Origin: Prolixibacteraceae bacterium | GTDB taxonomy: Bacteria; Bacteroidota; Bacteroidia; Bacteroidales; Prolixibacteraceae | Length of the DNA stretch: 64,000 bases | NCBI GenBank assembly: GCA_025355875.1 | Contig: JANXYV010000138.1 | Span: 1-64,000 of the forward strand | Direction: 5' to 3' | Part shown: one piece after another, positions 53,732 to 61,865 of the stretch | Layout of the letters: each line of letters begins with the position of its first letter | Position numbering within the stretch: position 1 is the stretch's first letter | The notes under the pieces: model-generated | Told to the model about the DNA's origin: nothing | Seen by the model: the letters and a program-made list of their open reading frames with translations, nothing else | The model's database searches: none | Made by a program: the position numbers and the translations under genes

Positions 53732-54511
53732 CTAATCGACCACGGTTTCGACTGAATCCAGAATATCCTTATCGACCAGAATGCGTCCGCAATACTCGCA
53801 AACGATTACTTTTTTGCGCGAAGCAATGTCCATTTGGCGCTGTGGCGGAATTTTGTTGAAGCAACCCCCGCAGGCGTCACGCTGAACGGTTACCACGGCC
53901 AATCCGTTCCGTGCGTTTTTCCGGATACGTTTGAATGCGGTTACCAATCGGGCTTCGATGTTGGCTTCAATCTTTTCTGATTTTGATTTCAGACGTTCTT
54001 CTTCGATCTGTGTTTCTGCGGTAATTTCTTCCAGTTCTTTTTGCTTGCGGTCCAGATCTTCAAGTCTTTCTTTCAAAATCGATGAAGAAGATCCAATGGC
54101 TTCTTTTTTGGTGGCAAGCTCGGTGGTAAATTCCCGGATCCGTTTTTCCGACAATTCCATTTCGAGTTTCTGAAACTCAATTTCCTTGCTCAACGAATCA
54201 AATTCGCGGTTGTTCCGAACGTTGTTTTGTTGTTCGGTATATTTGGCGATCAGGGTTTCCGATTCCTTGATGGCAATTTTTTTGTTGTGGATGGCGGTTT
54301 CCAGATCTTTGATGTCGTCTTCGTAATTACTGAAGCGGGTTTTTAATCCGGTAATTTCGTCTTCCAAATCCTGAACTTCCAATGGCAGTTCGCCACGGAG
54401 GGTCTTAAATTTGTCGATTTCAGAAACAACATTTTGTAATTCATAAAGTGCTCTGAGCTTTGAGCTGATTGGCACACTTTTACTTTCGTCTCTAACGTAC
54501 TGTGTAGTCAT
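53732..54511 (-). CDS. C4 zinc-ribbon protein with coiled coil
   Basis: The 259-residue protein has a long coiled coil at 30-180 (many Leu/Glu heptads: LERDRKQKELEEI-like stretches). A C-terminal zinc ribbon of the zf-RING_7 type follows, with CGGC in VQRDACGGCFNKIP and CEYC in VIVCEYCGRILV. Members of this group bind nucleic acids or RNA polymerase components; the function in Bacteroidota is not settled. It follows nif3 by 22 bases and seems part of a four-gene operon (M23 peptidase, MerR, Nif3, this gene). Confidence 0.82.
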   Translation of the reverse strand: MTTQYVRDESKSVPISSKLRALYELQNVVSEIDKFKTLRGELPLEVQDLEDEITGLKTRFSNYEDDIKDLETAIHNKKIAIKESETLIAKYTEQQNNVRNNREFDSLSKEIEFQKLEMELSEKRIREFTTELATKKEAIGSSSSILKERLEDLDRKQKELEEITAETQIEEERLKSKSEKIEANIEARLVTAFKRIRKNARNGLAVVTVQRDACGGCFNKIPPQRQMDIASRKKVIVCEYCGRILVDKDILDSVETVVD

Positions 54512-54533
54512 ACTTATCCTTGTTTAACTGAGT

Positions 54534-55631
54534 TCAAATGAGATAACTTACCGGGTTTGTGTTGATTTCCGATAAATGGACTGCAAATTTAGGGAATTTT
54601 TTTGTAAGTAATTCATAAAAAACTTCTTTAGTGAACTGTTCACTCTCATAATGCCCGATATCTGCAACGATGATTTGGTTTTCGGCATCAAAAAACTGGT
54701 GATATTTAAAATCTCCGGAAATGAAGATGTCAGCTTTTTGCGCCACAGCCAGCTTCAGGTAAGTGCTTCCGGAACCACCGCAAACAGCCACCCGACGGAT
54801 CGGCTTTCCGAAAAGGGCGGTGTGCCTGATGACGGTACAATTGAACGCCTTTTTCAGTTTAAGAAGAAACTCCTTTTCTTCTACCGGTTCCGAAAGATCG
54901 CCGATCATTCCGATTCCTGCCTGCGAATACTCGTTATCAAGCGGATAAATGTCGTAGGCGACTTCCTCGTAAGGATGGGCAAGCAGAAGCGCCTTAATTA
55001 TGCCTGATTGCAGATGTTTTGGAAAAATCGTTTCGATGCGTGTTTCCGCTTCGAAATGCAGCTGATTTTTTTCGCCGACATACGGATTCGTCTGGTCATT
55101 TCCTTTGAAACTGCCTGTTCCATCGAGGTTGAAGCTGCACGAAGCGTAATTCCCGATTTGTCCGGCGCCTGCGTCGAACAAGACTTTCCTGATCTTTTCA
55201 GCATCAGCCGACGGAACGAAAGTGACCAGTTTTTTCAGAAAATCAGGCATCGAAGCCAGAATCCGGCAATTTTGGAGGTTCAGTTTCTCGCCAATTTTAC
55301 TGTTTACACCGCCAAAAACACTGTCGAGATTGGTGTGCGAAGCATAGATCGCAAGGTCATTTTTAATGGCTTTGGCCACACAACGTTCGATGTAGTTTTT
55401 CCCGTTCAGCTTTTTCAGACCGCTGAAAATGATCGGATGGTGACAAACGATCAGGTTCAGTTTCTTGCGGATGGCCTCATCCAGAATTTCTTCGGTAATA
55501 TCCAGTGAGATCAGGATTCCCGAAATTTCATCGTCCGGATTTCCGATGATCAAACCGGCATTGTCGTATGATTCCTGAAAGGCCAGTGGTGCGACCGATT
55601 CAATGTATTGGGTGATCTGTCTGAGTTGCAT
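54534..55631 (-). CDS. Nif3-like dinuclear metal protein
   Basis: The 365-residue protein has the Nif3/YqfO fold: VCHHPIIFSGLKKL (His-His metal ligands), SHTNLD and the C-terminal DIGHYESEQF (His, Glu ligands). The middle (about 130-235) is the inserted PII/CutA-like domain seen in long-form members. It is probably a hexameric ring hydrolase; older annotations as GTP cyclohydrolase I type 2 are not supported by biochemistry of most members. It lies between the MerR regulator and the zinc-ribbon gene on the minus strand. Confidence 0.9.
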   Translation of the reverse strand: MQLRQITQYIESVAPLAFQESYDNAGLIIGNPDDEISGILISLDITEEILDEAIRKKLNLIVCHHPIIFSGLKKLNGKNYIERCVAKAIKNDLAIYASHTNLDSVFGGVNSKIGEKLNLQNCRILASMPDFLKKLVTFVPSADAEKIRKVLFDAGAGQIGNYASCSFNLDGTGSFKGNDQTNPYVGEKNQLHFEAETRIETIFPKHLQSGIIKALLLAHPYEEVAYDIYPLDNEYSQAGIGMIGDLSEPVEEKEFLLKLKKAFNCTVIRHTALFGKPIRRVAVCGGSGSTYLKLAVAQKADIFISGDFKYHQFFDAENQIIVADIGHYESEQFTKEVFYELLTKKFPKFAVHLSEINTNPVSYLI

Positions 55632-55688
55632 AATATCTTATTATTCTTTCTTCAGAATGAAGCCTGGAATCTGGAATCTGGAACTTTT

Positions 55689-56024
55689 TTATAGTTCTTC
55701 CTTTATATCAACCAGCATCTGCCGGATTTCCTGAAGTTTTTTAACGACTTCAAAATTCTGGAACGTATCGTCCTTGTTATCTTTAAGCTTTTGTTGAGCA
55801 CCTTTGATGGTCATACCCCTTTCTTTCAGGAGGTAGTAAATCAACTTCAGGTTTTCAATGTCTTCTTTGGTAAACATCCTGTTCCCTTTTGCATTCTTAT
55901 GCGGTTTGAGGATGTCGAACTCGTTTTCCCAGAAACGAATGTTCGATGTGTTCACTCCAAACATCTCAGCAACTTCGCTGATTGAAAAGAAAACTTTTTC
56001 TATTTTCGGTTTTTTGTAAGGCAC
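55689..56024 (-). CDS. MerR-family transcriptional regulator
   Basis: The 111-residue protein has a MerR-type winged helix: FFSISEVAEMFGVNTSNIRFWENEF is helix-turn-helix and first wing, followed by KNAKGNRMFTKEDIENLKLIYYLLKERGMTIKGAQQKL, the second HTH. A short C-terminal helix replaces a ligand domain. It is highly similar in pattern to a MerR regulator that is widely conserved in Bacteroidota next to M23 peptidases. It lies 11 bases downstream of the peptidase gene. Targets unknown. Confidence 0.87.
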   Translation of the reverse strand: MPYKKPKIEKVFFSISEVAEMFGVNTSNIRFWENEFDILKPHKNAKGNRMFTKEDIENLKLIYYLLKERGMTIKGAQQKLKDNKDDTFQNFEVVKKLQEIRQMLVDIKEEL

Positions 56025-56035
56025 AGCTTGATATT

Positions 56036-57007
56036 TTAGTCGAAAGTTTGTCCGATGTTCGATGAAATCCTGACCATTTTTTCATATTCCTGAGCGTTCA
56101 GGTCTTTGAAATAGTAATATTGCGGGTTGACAGGTTCTCCGTTACGATGAACTTCATAGTGAACATGTGGTCCGGTTGATGTACCTGAATTGCCGACATA
56201 ACCAATAACACTTCCACGTTTGACTTGTTCTCCCACTTTTACATTGAAAGCGCTCAAATGGCCATAAAGAGTTTCGTATCCAAAGCCATGGTCAATCATG
56301 ATCCAGCGGCCAAAACCGCCCCCAATCGACTGAACGTCTTTCACAATCCCATCGCCGGTAGCATACACTTTGGTGCCGATATTGGCTGTGAAATCCATTC
56401 CGTAATGAAATTGCCTGATTTTGTAGATCGGGTGAATACGGAAACCCCATCCCGAAGCCGTGCTTTTTAACGACTTGTTTGAGATAGGCATGATGGCCGG
56501 AAGACTGGCAGTCAGTTTTTCTTTATTCATGGCCAAATTTAAAACTTCATCATACGATTTGGCCTGAATATATGCCTGCTTCGAAAGAATATCCAGCTTT
56601 TCTGCCGTTTTGATCACCAATTCTGAATTGTCGAACGACTCGAGCTGCGAATACCGGTTTACTCCGCCAAATCCGGCCTTCCGGATGGTGGAAGGGATCG
56701 GATCACTTTCAAAAACCACCCGGTACAAGTTGTTGTCGCGCTGTTCAATTTCGTCCAGTACTTTTTCAACGGTTAAAAGGTCTTTGTAAAGCAAACCGTA
56801 CTGTGTGGCAAGTCGTTGATTTTCTTTGTGCAGGGCCCGCATCCTCGGAGATTCGTAAAACTGCAAAATCCCGACTGCAATCAGCACCGACGATACCAAT
56901 GTAGTTGAGAATAAGGCTAAAAACCGCTTGAATCGGGTTTTGAAGCTGATTACGATTTTATCGTAGCTAAGTGTGTGAGCATTAAATCTGTACTTGACTT
57001 TCGCCAT
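56036..57007 (-). CDS. M23-family metallopeptidase, membrane-anchored
   Basis: The 323-residue protein has one TM helix at about 31-49 (FSTTLVSSVLIAVGILQF), a coiled stalk (50-150) and an M23 LytM-type zinc peptidase domain (190-310) with FHYGMDFTANIG (His and Asp ligands) and HVHYEV (HxH). These are consistent with an active peptidoglycan endopeptidase facing the periplasm. It heads a minus-strand operon with MerR, Nif3 and zinc-ribbon genes. A -7-like element (TAATTTTG, 57052-57045) lies 38 bases before its start. Confidence 0.9.
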   Translation of the reverse strand: MAKVKYRFNAHTLSYDKIVISFKTRFKRFLALFSTTLVSSVLIAVGILQFYESPRMRALHKENQRLATQYGLLYKDLLTVEKVLDEIEQRDNNLYRVVFESDPIPSTIRKAGFGGVNRYSQLESFDNSELVIKTAEKLDILSKQAYIQAKSYDEVLNLAMNKEKLTASLPAIMPISNKSLKSTASGWGFRIHPIYKIRQFHYGMDFTANIGTKVYATGDGIVKDVQSIGGGFGRWIMIDHGFGYETLYGHLSAFNVKVGEQVKRGSVIGYVGNSGTSTGPHVHYEVHRNGEPVNPQYYYFKDLNAQEYEKMVRISSNIGQTFD

Positions 57008-57308
57008 AAAACAGTTTGAATGGAAATTATTTTTTGACTGCTAACAAAATTAAGGATTTAATCTAACTTTGCACGGTTTCAAAATTCCGGTTTAAAACAG
57101 CCAGCAAAGCTAATAAATTCAGCATATAAAATTGATGAGCTTCAATCAATTGCAAATATTTAACAATTTTTAATGCCTGAAATAATTGTTTTGAAGTGTT
57201 TCCTGACGAACGGTTTTTCATTCATTTTGAGGTGTTTTCAAAGAATAAACCTTTGCAGTTTTAGCCTGGTGTTTTTTTGTAATTACATTGTAAAAGATAA
57301 AGATTGAT
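57008..57308. other. Divergent intergenic region between M23 peptidase and alaS
   Basis: This 301-base gap holds the promoters of both genes. On the minus strand TAATTTTG at 57045-57052 fits the -7 consensus. For alaS no clear element is seen. I see no RNA gene, T-box-like structure or inverted repeat; the region is AT-rich. Confidence 0.4.
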
Positions 57309-59927
57309 ATGAATTCGAAGGAAATCAGAAAAGCGTTTTTGGATTTTTTTGCCGGCAAGGAACATCAGATTGTGAGTTCGGCACCAATGGTTGTTAAAAA
57401 TGATCCAACCCTTATGTTTACCAATGCCGGAATGAATCAGTTTAAAGATATTTTCCTCGGCAATCAACCCGCCAAAAGTTTGCGTGTGGCTGATACCCAG
57501 AAGTGTCTGCGGGTTTCAGGAAAGCACAATGATTTGGAAGAAGTGGGTCACGATACTTACCACCACACCATGTTCGAGATGCTTGGAAACTGGTCGTTTG
57601 GCGATTATTTCAAGGAAGATGCCATCAACTGGGCCTGGGAATTGCTGCACGATGTTTTGAAAATTCCGGCTGACCGCATGTATGCTTCCATTTTCGAGGG
57701 AAGCGCCGACGATAAACTTGAACGCGATACCGAAGCTTTTGAACTTTGGCGCAAATTTCTTCCGGATGACCAAATCATTAACGGAAGCAAAAAAGATAAT
57801 TTCTGGGAAATGGGCGATACCGGTCCCTGTGGACCTTGTTCCGAAATTCATGTCGATTTGCGCGATGATGACGAACGGGCAAAATCGCCAGGCCGCGATC
57901 AGGTGAATAAAGACAATCCGCTGGTGATCGAAATCTGGAACCTGGTTTTCATCCAGTTTAACCGCAAAGCTGACGGGAAACTTGAAGAACTTCCGGACAA
58001 GCATGTGGATACCGGAATGGGTTTCGAACGTCTTTGCATGGTTCTTCAGGGCAAAAAATCGAATTATGACACCGATGTTTTCCAGAACACCATTGCTAAA
58101 ATTGCGGAACTCGGAAACACGAAATACGGTGAAAATCAAAAGGCAGACATTGCCATGCGTGTGATTGCCGACCATTTACGGGCCATTTCGTTCTCGATTG
58201 CCGATGGACAATTGCCCTCGAACAACAAGGCGGGCTATGTGATTCGCCGGATTTTGCGCCGCGCTGTCCGCTACGGATATACTTTCCTTGGATTCAAGGA
58301 ACCATTCATCTGGAAACTGGTTGAAGTGCTGAAAAACAACATGGGCGATGCTTTTCCTGAATTGATTTCGCAACAGGGTCTGATTGAAAATGTGATCCGC
58401 GAAGAAGAAGAATCGTTTCTCCGGACACTGGAAACCGGAATCCGTCTGCTCGATGAACTGGTTGCCAAAGCCAAAGCTGCCGGAAAAACTGAAATCAGTG
58501 GCGACAATACTTTCACGCTTTACGACACCTTCGGATTTCCGTTTGACCTGACCAGCCTGATCCTTCGGGAGAAAGGATTGTCTGTTGATGAAGCCGGATT
58601 CAATGCTGAAATGGAAAAACAGAAGGAGCGCTCGCGCAATGCGGCTGTTCAGGAAACGGATGACTGGATTGAACTGAAGAAAATTGAACAGGTTGAATTT
58701 GTGGGATACGATCTGCTGGAAACGGAAGTGAAAATTTCGCGTTACCGCAAAGTCACTCAAAAAAATAAGGAATTCTATCACCTGGTTTTCGACCTGACTC
58801 CATTCTACGGTGAATCGGGAGGTCAGGCCGGGGATTCAGGATACATCATTGCTGACGGTCACCGGACGAAAATTCTGGATACTCAGAAAGAGAACAACCT
58901 TACCATTCACATTGCCAATAAACTTCCGGAGAATCCTGCAGCAAGCTTCAACGCGGTTGTTGATGCCGGGATGCGAAAAATGACCATGAACAACCATACG
59001 GCAACTCACCTGCTCGATCATGTCCTGCGTGAAGTGCTGGGAATCCATGTGGAACAAAAAGGATCGCTGGTAAACAGCGAATACCTGCGTTTCGACTTTG
59101 CCCATTTCCAGAAAGTGAGCCGCGAAGAAATGGACCGAATCCAGGCACGGGTGAACGAATTGATTCGTGAAAACCTGGTTAGGGAAGAAAACCGTTCGGT
59201 GTCGTTTAACGAAGCTAAAACCATGGGAGCCATTGCACTTTTTGGTGAAAAATACGGTGATTTTGTTAGGGTGATCAAATTTGGCGAATCGGTTGAATTG
59301 TGTGGAGGAACCCATGTTCCGTCAACCGGGCAGATCGGTTCTTTTATGATTCTTTCCGAAAGCGCCATTTCGGCCGGTGTGCGTCGTATTGAAGCCATTA
59401 CTGCCGATCGTGCGGAAGAATTCGTAAAGAAACATCTGGACGAACTGGCTGAAGTGAAATCGGTTCTGAACAATACTCAAAACCTGAAAAAATCGGTCGA
59501 AGATCTTCTGGCTCAAAACAGTCGTTTGCAAAAGCAAATTGAGGAATTTGAGCGCAAAGCTGCTTCCGGAATCAAACAGGAACTGAAAAATAAAGTTCAG
59601 TTAATTAATGGCGTGAACGTCATTGCGGAAGTTATTCAGCTGGATTCGGCTCAGGCAGTGAAAGATTTGGCATTTCAGCTTAAAGTAGAGATTGATCATT
59701 TGTTCCTGGCTTTGGGTTCAGTCATTAGCGGAAAACCTTCGATTTCGGTGATGATTGCCGAAAATGTGGTGGCCGAAAAAGGCCTAAATGCCGGTACGAT
59801 TGTTCGCGAAGCAGCCAAAGAAATGCAGGGCGGCGGAGGTGGTCAGGCATTTTACGCAACTGCAGGCGGAAAAGAAGTTTCAGGACTTCCTGCTGCCGTA
59901 GCCAGGGCAAAATCTTTTGTCGGATAA
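57309..59927 (+). CDS. alaS: Alanyl-tRNA synthetase
   Basis: The 872-residue class II synthetase has the usual order: motif 1 and 2 ([15 protein letters not shown] and [20 protein letters not shown]), motif 3, the tRNA-recognition domain, then the editing domain with HTATH (His563, His567) and CGGTH (Cys665, His669) forming the zinc site, and the C-Ala dimerisation domain with [14 protein letters not shown]. It charges tRNA(Ala) and edits mischarged Ser or Gly. It stands alone on the plus strand after a long leader region. Confidence 0.97.
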   Translation: MNSKEIRKAFLDFFAGKEHQIVSSAPMVVKNDPTLMFTNAGMNQFKDIFLGNQPAKSLRVADTQKCLRVSGKHNDLEEVGHDTYHHTMFEMLGNWSFGDYFKEDAINWAWELLHDVLKIPADRMYASIFEGSADDKLERDTEAFELWRKFLPDDQIINGSKKDNFWEMGDTGPCGPCSEIHVDLRDDDERAKSPGRDQVNKDNPLVIEIWNLVFIQFNRKADGKLEELPDKHVDTGMGFERLCMVLQGKKSNYDTDVFQNTIAKIAELGNTKYGENQKADIAMRVIADHLRAISFSIADGQLPSNNKAGYVIRRILRRAVRYGYTFLGFKEPFIWKLVEVLKNNMGDAFPELISQQGLIENVIREEEESFLRTLETGIRLLDELVAKAKAAGKTEISGDNTFTLYDTFGFPFDLTSLILREKGLSVDEAGFNAEMEKQKERSRNAAVQETDDWIELKKIEQVEFVGYDLLETEVKISRYRKVTQKNKEFYHLVFDLTPFYGESGGQAGDSGYIIADGHRTKILDTQKENNLTIHIANKLPENPAASFNAVVDAGMRKMTMNNHTATHLLDHVLREVLGIHVEQKGSLVNSEYLRFDFAHFQKVSREEMDRIQARVNELIRENLVREENRSVSFNEAKTMGAIALFGEKYGDFVRVIKFGESVELCGGTHVPSTGQIGSFMILSESAISAGVRRIEAITADRAEEFVKKHLDELAEVKSVLNNTQNLKKSVEDLLAQNSRLQKQIEEFERKAASGIKQELKNKVQLINGVNVIAEVIQLDSAQAVKDLAFQLKVEIDHLFLALGSVISGKPSISVMIAENVVAEKGLNAGTIVREAAKEMQGGGGGQAFYATAGGKEVSGLPAAVARAKSFVG

Positions 59928-59986
59928 TTTCAAAAATAAGGGGAAGGAAAAAGTTGTATTCATAGATGCTTTATAGAGCTCAAACA

Positions 59987-61783
59987 ATGAAACTGAAAAA
60001 ATATCTTTTCATATTATTTGCTGGTTTGGTTGGTCTTTCAGGGACGATTCTGGCACAAAATTCCGCCGGAAGTGGCGCTGTAACTGATCTGTTTAAGTTT
60101 TGTTCCGAAATGAAAGGGTTCAATTTGCTTGGCAAATTTGACGTTTACAACAGCAATACCGGATTCCCCGAGAAGGAATTCAGCATGATTCATGATCTTG
60201 GATTCAATTTTGTGCGTCTTCCGCTCGATTTTCGGGCCTATACTCAATATGGCAACTGGGACAAGTTTACCGAAGCGGAAGTAGCCAAAATAGACAAAGC
60301 AGTTGAATTTGGAGGCAAATATGGAGTGCATGTTTGCATCAATCTTCACCGGGCGCCAGGTTATTGTGTCAATTCGACTACCTTACCAACTAATCAGCAA
60401 TTGGATCTTTGGACAGATACGATCGCTCAAAAAGCATTTGTCAAACATTGGATATTCTTTGCCAACCGCTACAAAGCAGTTTCGGCTGAAATACTGAGTT
60501 TTGACCTGGTGAATGAACCGAGCAATGTGACGGAAGCGGTTTATGTTCAGGTGATGAAAAAAGCCATTCAGGCCATACACCAAATCAGTCCCGACCGTAT
60601 TATTTTTGTCGATGGGTTGGATTACGGAAATACCATCGTTCCTAGCCTGAAGGATGAACCGAATTTAGCGCAATCCATTCATTGTTATGAACCGTTCAGT
60701 TTGACCCATTACAAAGCAGAATGGGTGAGTGGTTCAAACGACTTTCCGCTGCCGACCTGGCCCATTTTATGGATTTCAAACTACCTGTATGGTCCATGGA
60801 AAGCCGATTTTAAAAGTCCGCTGGTGTTCCAGGGTAATTTTCCGGCGGGAACTGAGGTGATTGTCAATGTTCATCAGGTTTCGATGGAATCAACGCTCAG
60901 CATCAAAGCCGGAACAAAAACTGTGCTGTCAAAACATTTTCTTTGCACTGCCGATCCGGGAACTGATTTTACCAAAATCAACAAAACCGAATGGGGATAC
61001 CAGAATTTCTCGGACAAAGATTATTCGGCTGTCCTTACCGAAGCGGCAACCAGGCTGACCATTGAGAATATCCTTGGCGACTGGATGATCCTGAATTCGA
61101 TCTCGATCAAGCAAGACGGAAAAGTGGCAGTGTATACCCTTTCAGACGGTACCTGGGGTACTAAACAATCATCATACCTGATTGACGACACTGGTGTGAT
61201 CAAAACAGCCGATGGAAACAATGTTCTGCCGTTCGAGAGCTACCGGAAGAATATTGCCCTGGCCAAAGCAAATAATATTCCTTTCATGGTTCAGGAATTC
61301 GGGGTTTACAACAAAACTCCTCATTCGGTGGCTATAGGTTTTCTGTCCGACCTGACGAAATTCTTTGCCGAAAACAACATTGGCTGGGCGCTTTGGAATT
61401 TCTCCGGAAGTTTTGGAATCCTCAACAGCGACCGCGCTGATTGTATATATGAACCCTATCAGGGTTATCAGCTCGACCGACAATTGCTGGATGTTTTGAC
61501 TAAAAGTGCGAGTACCGGGGCTGTGAACCTGAATAAGCAAACCCTCAAAATTTATCCTTCACCGGTAAAAGATGAGTTATTTATTTCAGGAAGCGATTTT
61601 AAAGGAAAAACAATGATTCAGGTCAGTGATGTAACCGGGCGAATGGTTAATACCTTCCGAAATGAAACTTTTTATTCAGGAACCTTCCGTATGGATGTGT
61701 CAAATCTGAAATCTGGAATGTACATGATTCGAGCCGCAAACCAGGGACAAGTATTTACAGGGAAGTTTTTAATCAGCAGATAA
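59987..61783 (+). CDS. T9SS-secreted GH5-family glycoside hydrolase
   Basis: The start at 59987 gives the signal peptide MKLKKYLFILFAGLVGLSGTILAQ; an ATG 21 bases upstream is less likely. The 598-residue protein has a GH5 barrel with acid/base Glu177 (NEP), H232-C-Y and nucleophile Glu437 (MVQEFGVYN). Residues about 275-405 are a beta-rich insertion between these, perhaps an accessory carbohydrate-binding domain. The last about 75 residues (LKIYPSPVKDELFISGSDF to the end) form a T9SS sorting domain. Substrate is probably a beta-1,4-glucan or mannan, but subfamily is not determined. Confidence 0.85.
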   Translation: MKLKKYLFILFAGLVGLSGTILAQNSAGSGAVTDLFKFCSEMKGFNLLGKFDVYNSNTGFPEKEFSMIHDLGFNFVRLPLDFRAYTQYGNWDKFTEAEVAKIDKAVEFGGKYGVHVCINLHRAPGYCVNSTTLPTNQQLDLWTDTIAQKAFVKHWIFFANRYKAVSAEILSFDLVNEPSNVTEAVYVQVMKKAIQAIHQISPDRIIFVDGLDYGNTIVPSLKDEPNLAQSIHCYEPFSLTHYKAEWVSGSNDFPLPTWPILWISNYLYGPWKADFKSPLVFQGNFPAGTEVIVNVHQVSMESTLSIKAGTKTVLSKHFLCTADPGTDFTKINKTEWGYQNFSDKDYSAVLTEAATRLTIENILGDWMILNSISIKQDGKVAVYTLSDGTWGTKQSSYLIDDTGVIKTADGNNVLPFESYRKNIALAKANNIPFMVQEFGVYNKTPHSVAIGFLSDLTKFFAENNIGWALWNFSGSFGILNSDRADCIYEPYQGYQLDRQLLDVLTKSASTGAVNLNKQTLKIYPSPVKDELFISGSDFKGKTMIQVSDVTGRMVNTFRNETFYSGTFRMDVSNLKSGMYMIRAANQGQVFTGKFLISR

Positions 61784-61831
61784 ACCCTTTCTTAAATTTA
61801 TTTCAGACTGCAAGGTGTATTAGTCTAGCAG

Positions 61832-61851
61832 ATTGCTAATGGATTAGCAAT
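61832..61851. repeat. Perfect palindrome between convergent genes
   Basis: ATTGCTAAT and ATTAGCAAT are separated by two bases. It has no T-run. It may be a regulatory site or a weak terminator between two T9SS cargo genes. Confidence 0.4.
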
Positions 61852-61865
61852 GAAAAAGTCATGAT

